A DNA stretch of 64,000 bases from Inconstantimicrobium porci (GCF_009696465.1 NZ_VULX01000011.1:28527-92526), one strand, 5' to 3'. Shown: positions 35,965 to 44,977, counted from the first letter of the stretch. Notes: generated by a model not told the origin, from the letters alone. Numbers and translations are program-made.

Positions 35965-38427
35965 CTATTCTATATATGTTGAAACATATTTTGCAGTTAT
36001 ATCTGTTACTGCTTCCCCCATACGAGTGTAAATGCCACAAACCACATCATCAGCAATATAAGCTCCTATAATAGGAAACTGGAATTTTTCCTCTGCCCCA
36101 AGGCATGTGTGTTCAGTTAATCTTAGAGGTCTTATATTAACCCTGTCCTGATAAATATAATCCTTGTCCTCATCAATCTCTTTAAAGCTGTCTTCTATGT
36201 CATTTCCTTCTCTTGAAAGGTATGGCTTAGCCAGAAAATCATGAGATAGTTTTTTATCCTTTTGAATTGTAGTATATGGTATATATTTTTCTATAAACTG
36301 TTCTTCTGAATTATCAAGTATTCCTTTGCCAATAAGCTCGTATAAAACTGCAAACAGTGCCTTAGACTGGCTTATAAGAGTATGGGCTGGATTTATCAAG
36401 TACTCCGAAGTACTTAACGGCTCAATAAACTTTCTCATATCCTCATCATAATAGAACCAATCAAGAGGATAATATCTGTAAATTGCATCAATCTCATTGC
36501 CATAAAGATAAATCTTATTATCCATCACTTTCATGTCATAAATGTTGCCAAAGATGATATTATAGCTGCCGCATTCCTTGAGGATTTCACTTATAACATT
36601 AGTATTGAAAATATCTTCGTAATACCATGACATAACAACTGCAATATTCTTAACGTGCTTATGTTTTTCAATTTCGTTAATAATATTTTTCAGCACATTC
36701 TTAATACTATTTTTCAAATTTACATTTGGATCTTCCTGCTTTATATAAAGTCTTGATTTCATTATTGAATTTATGCCCATAGACTCTACAAAACCAGCTG
36801 GAGTTTCTGAGTTAAATTCAAGTATATTAAGTTTTCCCAGATCATCCACAGCAAAGTCTATACGGCCAACAGCGCAGAGCTCAGAAGTAGAGGATATTTC
36901 TATCATCTTATAAAGTCTCTCTGGAATTCCTAGTATCGGTCCAAAAAGTTCAAGATTTTCTTTAATGTGAGGGCACACCTTTTTCAAGATGCTGCAGAAC
37001 TTATGCCCTGCATCCTTCATCTCATTGTATAGGCTTCTCTTGATAATCATATTGTCCAGAGAAATATACTCAAGAATATTTGTATAAGGTCCTGTATAAT
37101 CATATTTAAAAGCAAGTTCTTCACTTAAATCTTCATAAAAATCCACTCTTTTTTCTTCAGTATCAAAATGTCTTTTTTCTATCTTTAATGGATACTCGTC
37201 TTCACCAAGTGGTGACATCCATGTGTAATCATCATTAGTCAACAAACTGCTGCTCCATCTTACAAGAATACCGCATGATTTATTGTCCATAATGTACACA
37301 CCAAAGTTTCCATAAGCAGTAAGAGGAGTATTCCTGTTATTATAATCAGGTGCATAACAGTGCTCCTGCCTTATATCAATAAGATGCTGCAGGACATGCA
37401 TTTTACCACAAGACAAAACAGCCTCTAGCTGCTTATTCCAGTCATCATCGTTATACAGCTTACCTAGATAAACCTCTTCACTGTATCTGCCAAGACATGC
37501 TTTTACTACATACTTGTCTTTTCTGTTTAAGCACTGAGCTAAGTTGTCTTTACTCAGGATTTCCGTATAAGGAATGCATGATTCTATAGTCTTCTTTTCA
37601 ACAGCACTCAAAAGATTAGAATCACGCTTAACTAAATCCCAAAGATATGCAAAGTACCCCTTAGACTGTATGGCAATAATTCTTGGATCATTAACAATCA
37701 GCACTCTGCCTTCATTAAAGCAGTCTAAGATTTCATCAATATTATTAACTTCCTGAAGATATTCAGCAGGAAACATTCTAAGTATTACCTTAACCTTTAT
37801 CTTTGAGAAAGCATAAACATCTCCCTCAATCACTGATAAATTGTTTGTACCCACAGGGATGATATTTATACATGTATCCTTAAAGATATCTTTAAAATAA
37901 TAACTGTGGTGAAATTCTTCATAATGAGCAGGGTCCATAAGAAAGCCTACATTAATCTTTTCATCCTGCACGAATTCGCGGCTGATCTCTATAAGATAAT
38001 CTTTTAGCCTTTCTTCAAAGCCTTCATTTAAGTTTCCCTTAAACTCTTCTTTCCCTGTTAACGCAATTTCCTTCTGACCACATGGCTTGTCGTAATTAAA
38101 CTCCGCAAAATAGATATCATCATTTGTATCTATAAAAGTATCATATCTTGTCCAGTAAACACGCGACATAGGACATTTTAAAGCAAATATTTTTTTCTTA
38201 AGTGGAAAATCATCAACATATTTTAATAACTCTTTATGTCTGCCATTTATTTCACTTAAAACTTTCAGTGATATTCTGTTGATTTCTTCACTATAGGCTC
38301 TTATATTGCCGCATATATTTTTGTCGATAAAAAAAGGAATCTGTGAATGTACAAATTCCTCAACTGAAGAACTAACCATATAATTATTGAAAAGTACGTC
38401 TTCTGTAAATTTAAGCTGATTTTTCAT
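35965..38427 (-). CDS. Double ATP-grasp ligase, glutathionylspermidine-synthase family
   Basis: 820 residues from the ATG at 38427 (GGAG 9 bp upstream). The sequence is an internal duplication. The N-half has RYDTFIDTND, AEFNYDKPCG, QSKGYFAYLWDL, IESCIPYTEI and VVKACLGRYSEE. The C-half has RIDFAVDDLG, LEFNSETPAG, QSKALFAVLYEL, IEKYIPYTTI, LAKPYLSREGNDIE and FPIIGAYIADDVVCGIYTR. These match the GSP_synth ATP-grasp fold, which activates a carboxylate and couples it to an amine. Both halves keep the metal and nucleotide residues. It is last in a four-gene operon with a Gly/Ser-rich lipoprotein, so peptide or polyamine ligation to that protein is inferred, as proposed for YgiC/YjfC with DUF1190 partners. 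Confidence 0.85.
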   Translation of the reverse strand: MKNQLKFTEDVLFNNYMVSSSVEEFVHSQIPFFIDKNICGNIRAYSEEINRISLKVLSEINGRHKELLKYVDDFPLKKKIFALKCPMSRVYWTRYDTFIDTNDDIYFAEFNYDKPCGQKEIALTGKEEFKGNLNEGFEERLKDYLIEISREFVQDEKINVGFLMDPAHYEEFHHSYYFKDIFKDTCINIIPVGTNNLSVIEGDVYAFSKIKVKVILRMFPAEYLQEVNNIDEILDCFNEGRVLIVNDPRIIAIQSKGYFAYLWDLVKRDSNLLSAVEKKTIESCIPYTEILSKDNLAQCLNRKDKYVVKACLGRYSEEVYLGKLYNDDDWNKQLEAVLSCGKMHVLQHLIDIRQEHCYAPDYNNRNTPLTAYGNFGVYIMDNKSCGILVRWSSSLLTNDDYTWMSPLGEDEYPLKIEKRHFDTEEKRVDFYEDLSEELAFKYDYTGPYTNILEYISLDNMIIKRSLYNEMKDAGHKFCSILKKVCPHIKENLELFGPILGIPERLYKMIEISSTSELCAVGRIDFAVDDLGKLNILEFNSETPAGFVESMGINSIMKSRLYIKQEDPNVNLKNSIKNVLKNIINEIEKHKHVKNIAVVMSWYYEDIFNTNVISEILKECGSYNIIFGNIYDMKVMDNKIYLYGNEIDAIYRYYPLDWFYYDEDMRKFIEPLSTSEYLINPAHTLISQSKALFAVLYELIGKGILDNSEEQFIEKYIPYTTIQKDKKLSHDFLAKPYLSREGNDIEDSFKEIDEDKDYIYQDRVNIRPLRLTEHTCLGAEEKFQFPIIGAYIADDVVCGIYTRMGEAVTDITAKYVSTYIE

Positions 38428-38444
38428 AAACAATACTCCAGGAT

Positions 38445-38729
38445 TTAGCTGGAGAAACCTCCCCTTGCCCCTGAATATCCTGAAGACTTGCTCCCTGATG
38501 AAAACTTAGATCCACTTTTTTTACCTCCTGAAGATACACCATTAAATGAGTGCCAGTAAGTTGCACCACCGCTTGAATGATATCCTGAATCCTCATCTTC
38601 ATCATCTTCGTCGTCGTAATTGTTACATCCAGCAAATGTGCTTGCCATTGATACAGAAAAGGCTGTAATTACAGCAAAAGCCAGAGCCTTTTTCTTATTT
38701 TTCTTAAGCATACCCTTAATATCCTTCAT
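38445..38729 (-). CDS. Small acidic, Gly/Ser-rich lipoprotein ending ARGGFSS
   Basis: 94 residues. A basic start (MKDIKGMLKKNKKKALAF) and hydrophobic stretch lead to a lipobox-like TFAGC at about residue 34, so it is probably exported and lipidated. The mature part has an acid run (DDEDDEDEDSG), then only Gly, Ser, Lys, Tyr and few other residues, and ends SGYSGARGGFSS. The layout resembles DUF1190 (YgiB/YjfM) proteins, which also end in Arg-Gly-Gly-Phe-rich tails and sit beside YgiC/YjfC ligases. Homology is not provable by eye. It starts 2 bp after the upstream gene and ends 17 bp before the ligase. Confidence 0.7.
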   Translation of the reverse strand: MKDIKGMLKKNKKKALAFAVITAFSVSMASTFAGCNNYDDEDDEDEDSGYHSSGGATYWHSFNGVSSGGKKSGSKFSSGSKSSGYSGARGGFSS

Positions 38730-38731
38730 AT

Positions 38732-39355
38732 TTAATCCATCCTTACTAATTTTACATCAATACTTTTTTTCATATATTCAATATAACTCATCAAGTCATC
38801 TTTGACTTTTTCTTTAGTTATTATTGTAATACCTTTATAATTAAGTTTTTTAAGTGTTTCACTCTCTGGAAGGTCTTCATCTGTTAACTCATACTGATTA
38901 TTAAGTTTATCCTCTACTTGTAAAAGATTGATGTTTTCTATATATCTCTCATAAGGAATTATCATAATATACTTACTGCTCTTTATTTCTTTTAAACTTA
39001 ATCCACAGTTTATAAGATTGCTTATATTCCTCTTTGTGCCGATAAGTCCAAAGTCATTAAACAATAAATTCACATTAAGTATTGGCTTAATATTATACTC
39101 ATTATTAAGCTTAACAGATAAATTTAGTATTTCATCAAATTCCAAATCTATTATAGTAAAATAATCATCTTTATAGTTGTTCAGAACTTTGTTAATTAAA
39201 TTATCACTAAGTTCATCCCTGAAATCATCAAGGATAAAATCATCATATGTTTTTAAAGAAACAAATGGCGAGCTTCTAAAAAAACATCTGAAAACTCCAA
39301 GGTTTCTTTTCCATTTTCTATATACGTTTATTAAATCTACTTCACATAAATTCAT
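38732..39355 (-). CDS. Unknown protein of the ATP-grasp operon (207 aa)
   Basis: Soluble, Asn/Leu/Ile-rich protein without signal peptide. The ATG at 39355 is preferred over 39370, because AAAGGT lies just before it and the upstream stop is 5 bp away. Recognisable only by internal features: YFTIIDLEFDEILNLSVKL, then IKPILNVNLLFNDFGLIGTK and YIMIIPYERYI. I do not recognise the family. Tight packing with the lipoprotein and ligase genes argues for a shared role, perhaps as chaperone or second enzyme. Confidence 0.7.
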   Translation of the reverse strand: MNLCEVDLINVYRKWKRNLGVFRCFFRSSPFVSLKTYDDFILDDFRDELSDNLINKVLNNYKDDYFTIIDLEFDEILNLSVKLNNEYNIKPILNVNLLFNDFGLIGTKRNISNLINCGLSLKEIKSSKYIMIIPYERYIENINLLQVEDKLNNQYELTDEDLPESETLKKLNYKGITIITKEKVKDDLMSYIEYMKKSIDVKLVRMD

Positions 39356-39359
39356 AGCT

Positions 39360-39743
39360 TTACCTTTCATATGTTACTGCATATATATCATCAAGTGATA
39401 TATAATGTTTAAAACCATGCTCATTAATGAATACACATCTTCCCTCACTGCATTCATCTTCGCACACTTCACCTTTAAAGCTTATTATAGGCTTACACTT
39501 TTTCCATGAATCGCAATCTGTATATATATTTATTTCTCTTGACGTAGGCATAAATCCATAAGGATATTTATATACAATTGCAAAATTATTTTTCGTAGAA
39601 AATATTTGTCTATATGTTTTACCATCTTCAACTGTGTCAATTGCAATAAGTCCATCCGCTGGACTCTGAATATTACCTTCTAATACTTCTGTAGCCTTAT
39701 CCTTATACCATTCATTAAATGTCTTATAGATAAATAATTCCAT
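39360..39743 (-). CDS. Unknown protein, first gene of the ATP-grasp operon (127 aa)
   Basis: Small soluble protein with AAGGGGAG before the ATG. It has mixed beta character (RQIFSTKNNFAIVYKYPYGF) and a cysteine cluster in CEDECSEGRCVF, together with Cys in YTDCDSWKKC, which could hold a metal or form disulfides. There is no signal peptide. The family is unknown to me. Ends 4 bp before the next start, so it belongs to the same transcript. Confidence 0.68.
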   Translation of the reverse strand: MELFIYKTFNEWYKDKATEVLEGNIQSPADGLIAIDTVEDGKTYRQIFSTKNNFAIVYKYPYGFMPTSREINIYTDCDSWKKCKPIISFKGEVCEDECSEGRCVFINEHGFKHYISLDDIYAVTYER

Positions 39744-39772
39744 GTATTTTCTCCCCTTAAATCCTATTCACT

Positions 39773-39909
39773 TTAATTTTCTAAGATTTTTTCAATCTCA
39801 ACTACATACATAACATGAAAGTCTTTATCCGGATAGCATTTATCAACCACTCTTTTCCTATGAGATTGAAAGCATTCTCCTTAAATTCATCAAATGATAC
39901 TTCTCTCAT
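39773..39909 (-). pseudogene. Flavin reductase-like gene reduced to its two ends
   Basis: GGAGGT and ATG at 39909 start MREVSFDEFKENAFNLIGKE, the typical N-terminus of flavin reductase-like flavoproteins. After a few codons the frame breaks. The other frame then gives YPDKDFHVMYVVEIEKILEN to a stop at 39773, the typical C-terminus. About 120 residues between them are missing. Confidence 0.6.
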
Positions 39910-40028
39910 TGTTATACCTCCATTATATCTTTCTCTTTATACTTTATTATATATTAATTAAAAATATTTTGAAGAACTTATAATTTCTTTGACTTTGATA
40001 AGGCAATCTTAGAAGAAAATTGTAAAGA

Positions 40029-40331
40029 ATGTGTGATATAGATTACTTTAAATGTATAAATGATACATATGGTCATTTATGTGGCGACGAAATGCTTAAA
40101 TGCTTTGCATCAATTATTGACGAAAAGGCAGCACAGGAATCAGGATGGACAGGTCGTTATGGCGGAGAAGAATTTATTTGTCTTATACCTGACAAAAATG
40201 CTGATGAAACTTATAAGATTGCAGATGTTATATTTTGTCTATTAATAGTTGCATGTCAAAAATTTATTTTGTTTCACATATTAGACATTAACTTTTCATT
40301 GGACTATAATTTCTATGTAATAAGAATATAA
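40029..40331 (+). pseudogene. GGDEF-domain remnant
   Basis: CDIDYFKCINDTYGHLCGDE and GRYGGEEFICLIP are the core of a diguanylate cyclase domain, with an intact GGEEF active site. The N-terminal part of the domain and any sensor are missing, and from about residue 76 the sequence turns into unrelated hydrophobic residues. No ribosome site precedes the ATG. Inactive remnant. Confidence 0.75.
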
Positions 40332-40358
40332 AATAAAACTTATAAGGAGAATGGTATA

Positions 40359-41750
40359 ATGAGTACAAACAAAAGAAACAGGCTTGGCAATGCACCTGTA
40401 AATAAACTTCTCTTTGACTTTGCTGTGCCTAGTATAATTGCCATGATTGTCGGCGCTCTTTACAATATAGTGGACCAGTTCTTTATAGGAAGAAGCATTG
40501 GAACTTTAGGAAATGCTGCAACTAATATCGTATTTCCACTGACAACATCATGCGTCGCATTAACACTACTGCTTGGAATAGGTGGTGCATCAACTTTTAA
40601 TCTTTCAATGGGTGCTAAAAAGGAAAAAGAAGCTGCCTACTATCTTGGAAATGCCGCATCATTATTATTTATATCTGGGCTTATAATGTGTATTATCGTA
40701 CAACTTTTTGCCGTACCTCTGCTTAAATTTTTTGGTTCTCCTTCTGATGTACTTCCTTACGCAAAAACTTATTCAATAATAACATCACTTGGATTTCCAT
40801 TTTTAATATTTGCAAATGGAGGCGGTCATCTAGTTCGTGCTGACGGCAGCCCAAAATACACTATGTTTATCAATCTTTCAGGCGCATTAATCAATACAAT
40901 ACTTGACCCAATTCTTATATTCGGACTTAACATGGGCATGGCAGGCGCTGCTATAGCTACTATTGTGGGGCAGATATTTTCTGCATTTTTAGCTTTTAGA
41001 TATCTGATAAACTGTAGAACTGTACATTTAAAAATAGATCATATAATACCAAGGTTTAAATATGTAGAAAAAATAATATCGCTAGGAGCATCTCCATTTA
41101 TCAATCAGATAGCACTAATGATTCTACAGATTGTCCAAAATAATTCGCTTACTTATTATGGAGCATTATCTGAGTATGGTTCATCAATACCACTTGCCTG
41201 CTCAGGAATAATAATGAAGGTAAACATGATTTTCTTTTCAGTAATCATTGGTATTGCTCAAGGGCTACAGCCAATTGCCAGTTTCAACTATGGAGCAAAG
41301 CAGTACGACCGTGTAAAGGACGCATATATACTTGCAATGAAGCGTGCAGCTGTCATTTCAGTTATTGCATTTATCACATTCCAGCTGGTACCAAGACAAA
41401 TTATCTCTCTATTTGGTTCTGGATCAGAAATGTATTTTAAATTTGCAGAAGCATATTTCAGGATATTCCTGTTCTTTACTTTCTTAAACTTTATACAGCC
41501 AATTTCAGCTAACTTCTTTACTGCAATCGGTAAACCTAAGAAAGGTATATTCTTATCACTTACAAGACAGATATTATTTCTGATTCCGCTTATAATAATA
41601 CTTCCAAGGTTTATAGGCATAGATGGAATAATGTATGCAGGTCCAATAGCTGACCTTGTGGCAGCAATAGTAACATTAGTGCTTGCATACTACGAACTAA
41701 ATAATCTTAAGAAGCTGCAGTCTGAACAGAAACAGACAGCAAGCATTTAA
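40359..41750 (+). CDS. MATE-family multidrug/Na+ exporter (1)
   Basis: 463 residues with 12 membrane spans in two pseudo-symmetric halves. NMVDQFFIGRSIG-like text (NIVDQFFIGRSIGTLGNAAT) near residue 30 and GIAQGLQPIASFNYGAKQYD in the second half are diagnostic. It exports cationic drugs or metabolites in exchange for Na+ or H+. AAGGAGAA precedes the ATG, and a terminator follows. It shares only moderate similarity with the MATE protein at 54615-55970. Confidence 0.93.
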   Translation: MSTNKRNRLGNAPVNKLLFDFAVPSIIAMIVGALYNIVDQFFIGRSIGTLGNAATNIVFPLTTSCVALTLLLGIGGASTFNLSMGAKKEKEAAYYLGNAASLLFISGLIMCIIVQLFAVPLLKFFGSPSDVLPYAKTYSIITSLGFPFLIFANGGGHLVRADGSPKYTMFINLSGALINTILDPILIFGLNMGMAGAAIATIVGQIFSAFLAFRYLINCRTVHLKIDHIIPRFKYVEKIISLGASPFINQIALMILQIVQNNSLTYYGALSEYGSSIPLACSGIIMKVNMIFFSVIIGIAQGLQPIASFNYGAKQYDRVKDAYILAMKRAAVISVIAFITFQLVPRQIISLFGSGSEMYFKFAEAYFRIFLFFTFLNFIQPISANFFTAIGKPKKGIFLSLTRQILFLIPLIIILPRFIGIDGIMYAGPIADLVAAIVTLVLAYYELNNLKKLQSEQKQTASI

Positions 41751-41765
41751 CACATTAAATAATAT

Positions 41766-41803
41766 AAAAGGCGTTCACCTAACTTTGGCGAACGCCTTTT
41801 TAT
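41766..41803 (+). terminator. Intrinsic terminator of the MATE gene
   Basis: AAAGGCGTTC and GAACGCCTTT form a 10-bp stem, followed by TTTAT. Confidence 0.88.
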
Positions 41804-41864
41804 TATCTGCATAAAGTTATTTTTACATCCATATGTTATTTTTATTACTAATTACTATCAATGA

Positions 41865-42491
41865 TTATCTTGTACAAGCTCTATATATTATATAACCCAC
41901 CATTCCTATTATGAAAATTCCATAAACTATAGTAAATATCTTTGAGTACTTCTCAGCCATTTCTTTTCTTTCTTTGTACTCTTTTCTGCTTACATTCTTC
42001 TGCTTAGGATAAACACCTATCATTATTGAAATAATGATAAAGTTGACGATAAGTACTGCTGTGTCTGCTCTTAATAGACTGCCAGGTATCTCAAATATTT
42101 TTATCTTTAAAGCAGATGTAATAGTTGTAATCACACTTATACCAGTTGATATATAGCATATAATATCTGCCGCTTTCTTATTTTTCATTCTAAAAGACAG
42201 CTCAATTCCTTTCATGTAAAGGAATCTAAATAAGAAATAAGTTAAATTTAAAACATTAACAATTACTAATACTACATGTGGTGAAAATTCAATCTTACCT
42301 GTCATTGCTTTATATAATACATATAAAACTAGGGATGTAAGTGTTAATAAATTTGAATATTTTAATGCATGACCCTGTGCCCTTTCTTCTAATTCATCCT
42401 GTTCCATGACTACAATCACTATATAACAGCAAAATAACAGCACTGTTAAAATTAAATGCAGTGAAAAAGTAATTTGTTGTATATTATTCAT
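41865..42491 (-). CDS. Unknown membrane protein cotranscribed with an XRE regulator
   Basis: 208 residues with about six membrane spans and a charged loop (EQDELEERAQGHALKYSNLL; RKEYKERKEMAEKYSKIF). I do not recognise the family. Its ATG overlaps the stop of the XRE gene by 8 bp, so the two are translationally coupled. Such regulator-membrane protein pairs are frequent in clostridia, but their role is not established. A decayed pair of the same type is at 34388-34600. Confidence 0.72.
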   Translation of the reverse strand: MNNIQQITFSLHLILTVLLFCCYIVIVVMEQDELEERAQGHALKYSNLLTLTSLVLYVLYKAMTGKIEFSPHVVLVIVNVLNLTYFLFRFLYMKGIELSFRMKNKKAADIICYISTGISVITTITSALKIKIFEIPGSLLRADTAVLIVNFIIISIMIGVYPKQKNVSRKEYKERKEMAEKYSKIFTIVYGIFIIGMVGYIIYRACTR

Positions 42492-42714
42492 TATCGTCTA
42501 CCTCCAAAATTTCAAAAACATCATCTACTTTTTTATCAAAATATTTAGCAATCGAAAAAGCTAACTTTAATGATGGATTAAAAGTTCCTCTTTCAATTTC
42601 TGAGATTGTACTCCTGTTAACTCCTAAATCTATTGCAAGATCTTCCTGAGTTATATTTTTTTCAGCCCTTAAAACCTTTAATTTTGTATTAAAAATTTTC
42701 TGCTTTCTTAACAT
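42484..42714 (-). CDS. Small XRE-family repressor
   Basis: 76 residues from the ATG at 42714, 6 bp after GGGAGG; the longer frame to 42744 lacks a ribosome site. A single helix-turn-helix is clear: LKVLRAEKNITQEDLAIDLG then VNRSTISEIERGTFNPSLKL. The C-terminus VDDVFEILEVDDNE is typical. The 22-bp palindrome 32 bp upstream is a likely autoregulatory operator. Confidence 0.92.
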   Translation of the reverse strand: MLRKQKIFNTKLKVLRAEKNITQEDLAIDLGVNRSTISEIERGTFNPSLKLAFSIAKYFDKKVDDVFEILEVDDNE

Positions 42715-42746
42715 ACTAATTCCTCCCTTGGTTATATAATACAATA

Positions 42747-42768
42747 AATGTTGTATATATACAACATT
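42747..42768. promoter_or_regulatory. Perfect 22-bp palindrome, probable XRE operator
   Basis: Half-site AATGTTGTATA is repeated inverted with no spacer. The half site partly recurs just upstream of the gene (TATATATACACAACAG at 42774-42789), so two dimers may bind. Confidence 0.7.
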
Positions 42769-42812
42769 TTTTTATATATACACAACAGAAGATTAGATAT
42801 ATACGGCTTTTT

Positions 42813-42950
42813 AAAATGGAATTGCGTTCAGCAATCCCTCAGAAGGTTTAGGGGATTTGCCTCCATTATAATTTAGAAATCAGCTAGCAAAGCTATGCTG
42901 ATTTCATCCTGTTCTCTTATCTCTTCTCTCATATCTCTAATCTTCATTTA
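42813..42950. repeat. Dispersed intergenic repeat, copy 7 (5' part diverged)
   Basis: Worn first hairpin (GGAATTGC-gttca-GCAATCC), AGGGGATTTGCCTCC, then the third hairpin AAATCAGC-tagcaaagctat-GCTGATTT and the end TTTCATCCT at 42902-42910. The tail 42911-42950 has units CTCTTAT, CTCTTCT, CTCATAT, CTCTAAT, CTTCATT. Confidence 0.8.
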
Positions 42951-42995
42951 ACAAAAATAGCAGCCTACGAATTTCTTCGTAAACTGCTATTTTCT
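42950..42995 (-). terminator. Intrinsic terminator of the OPT transporter gene
   Basis: AAAATAGCAG and CTGCTATTTT arms enclose a second small hairpin (ACGAATTTCTTCGT), with TTTTTG on the minus strand after the stem. Confidence 0.8.
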
Positions 42996-43023
42996 ATATT
43001 TTAATATAATATTTTTTAAATTA

Positions 43024-44940
43024 TTATGCTTTCTTTTTTGAAGAGGCTATAGGAACAGTTACTGCTATTACAAGCACTACAAGAAGCAATAACGCCATTC
43101 CGTTTGATGCAAAGAATCCTGATGGAGTCATTGGTGTAATTACGCCAGTTACCTGAAGTATTATTCCAAGTAATCCGATTATTGATCCTCCAGCTACAAG
43201 TCCAGATGAAAGGCTGATTCCGTTTGAAACCTTAGCTTCAACATCTTCTTTATTCTTGCTCATCTTTTCTATGAATAATCTAATTAATGCACCAACAAGA
43301 ATTATACTACTTGTTGATATTGGAAGATAGAATCCTATAGCTATAGTCATTATAGGTAAGTTAAGCATGTATAAGAATAATGCTACAACTACTCCTGTTA
43401 TAATCATTGGCCATGGAAGATTTCCTGACATTATTCCAGATGTAAGAGTTGACATTAAGTTTGCCTGTGGAAGTGCAAACTGTGCATCAGCTCCTGTCTG
43501 TGAAAGCTGTGAAGATAAAATAAGAATTGTACCAGTTACAACTACAACACCTATGATGCTTGAAATTGCAAATGATCTTCTCATTTCTTTTCTGCTTCCG
43601 CCAATTACAAATGCAACCTTCTGTGACTGGCTGTATCCACCAGCTGCTGAAATTGCAACAACCATGAATGACGCAAATAATAATAATGACTTGTTGTCTG
43701 TCTGCTTAGTCCATCCCATGATAAGGAACACTAATGTAAGTATAACAAGTGAAGCTATTGTCATTCCTGAAACAGGAAGGTTTGAAGTTCCAATTGTTCC
43801 TGTAAGTCTTGCTGAAACTATTACAAATAATAAAGCAAGGATTAATGATACTATTGCTGCAAGTACAGCCATTAAGATACTTCCTGAGATAAAATATGCA
43901 GCTACTGCTAGCACTGCAATTCCTACAAAAAGACTAATCATTTCGCCAGGATCTTTTTCAGTTACTTCGCCATTTGATGGTTTAGCTTTTAAAGTTTCCT
44001 TTATTGATACTACGATAGTTGGTATAAGCTTAACAGCTCCAATGATACCTCCACATAACATCATTCCAGCTCCAATATATTTTACGTAGCTAGATGCTAT
44101 TGCATTTGCATCCATCTGATGAAGCATAGTTGCTGCATCATTCCATGTAGCCACATTATGATCAGCAAGATCTGTAAAGTATCCTATAAGTGGTGCTATA
44201 CCAAAGTTTGCAAGTATTGATCCAGCAAACATCTGAAGTGATACTTCAATTCCTACTATAAATCCTATACCTAAAAGAAGAGGATTCACTTCAAGTGAAA
44301 ACTTCCACTTATAAAACTTATTTCCTAAATACGTTACTGTACTGTTTATAGCATTGAAGAATGAACCTGTAAGTACATTGATAATACCGCTAATTCCCAT
44401 ACCAATTCCCATATACTTAACTGAATCTCCACCTGCTTCAGAAGCTACAAGTGTTTCTGAAATAGCCATTGATTCAGGATACATAAGCTTTCCATGTTCA
44501 TCAACTATAAGATAGTTGTAAACAAGCGATACAGTTCCAATTCCAAATAATGTTCCTGCAATACCAACTACTAGTCCTTCCATGAACGTAAAGTTGCTGC
44601 CTATAAGAATTATTGCAGGTAAAACATATATCATACCACTAGCAATAGATTCTCCTCCACTTGACATACCTTGAACGATATTCTTTCCTAAAATACCTTT
44701 GGTATTTGCAAATATCTTTATAAACATTGCTCCAATAATTGCGCCAGGAATACCAGCTGCCACTGTAAGGCCTGACTTCATTCCTGAATAAGCTGTAGAC
44801 GCAGCAAAAAGTGCCGCAAGTATACTTCCAATTATAAGTACAGCTATGTTAATACCGCTCTTGCTTTTATCTTTCACATATGGTACATAATCTTTGCCCT
44901 GAATGCCACCATATGCTTCTTTTGATAACTTATCTTTCAT
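43024..44940 (-). CDS. OPT-family oligopeptide transporter
   Basis: 638 residues with about 14-16 membrane spans, the normal size for bacterial OPT proteins. AAFAASTAYSGMKSGLTVAA near residue 45, YPESMAISETLVASEAGGDS near 155 and MIITGVVVALFLYMLNLPIM towards the end are typical. It imports peptides (or metal chelates) with protons. AAGGAGG precedes the ATG. A perfect inverted repeat 38 bp upstream suggests specific repression, perhaps by a nutrient-status regulator (inference). Confidence 0.93.
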   Translation of the reverse strand: MKDKLSKEAYGGIQGKDYVPYVKDKSKSGINIAVLIIGSILAALFAASTAYSGMKSGLTVAAGIPGAIIGAMFIKIFANTKGILGKNIVQGMSSGGESIASGMIYVLPAIILIGSNFTFMEGLVVGIAGTLFGIGTVSLVYNYLIVDEHGKLMYPESMAISETLVASEAGGDSVKYMGIGMGISGIINVLTGSFFNAINSTVTYLGNKFYKWKFSLEVNPLLLGIGFIVGIEVSLQMFAGSILANFGIAPLIGYFTDLADHNVATWNDAATMLHQMDANAIASSYVKYIGAGMMLCGGIIGAVKLIPTIVVSIKETLKAKPSNGEVTEKDPGEMISLFVGIAVLAVAAYFISGSILMAVLAAIVSLILALLFVIVSARLTGTIGTSNLPVSGMTIASLVILTLVFLIMGWTKQTDNKSLLLFASFMVVAISAAGGYSQSQKVAFVIGGSRKEMRRSFAISSIIGVVVVTGTILILSSQLSQTGADAQFALPQANLMSTLTSGIMSGNLPWPMIITGVVVALFLYMLNLPIMTIAIGFYLPISTSSIILVGALIRLFIEKMSKNKEDVEAKVSNGISLSSGLVAGGSIIGLLGIILQVTGVITPMTPSGFFASNGMALLLLVVLVIAVTVPIASSKKKA

Positions 44941-44977
44941 TTTTTCCTCCTTAGTAAATCTATATTGTTAATCTATA

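Noticed and set aside
43367..44089. 240-codon plus-strand frame
   Set aside because: Antisense to the OPT transporter, low complexity (Thr/Ile/Pro), no ribosome site.
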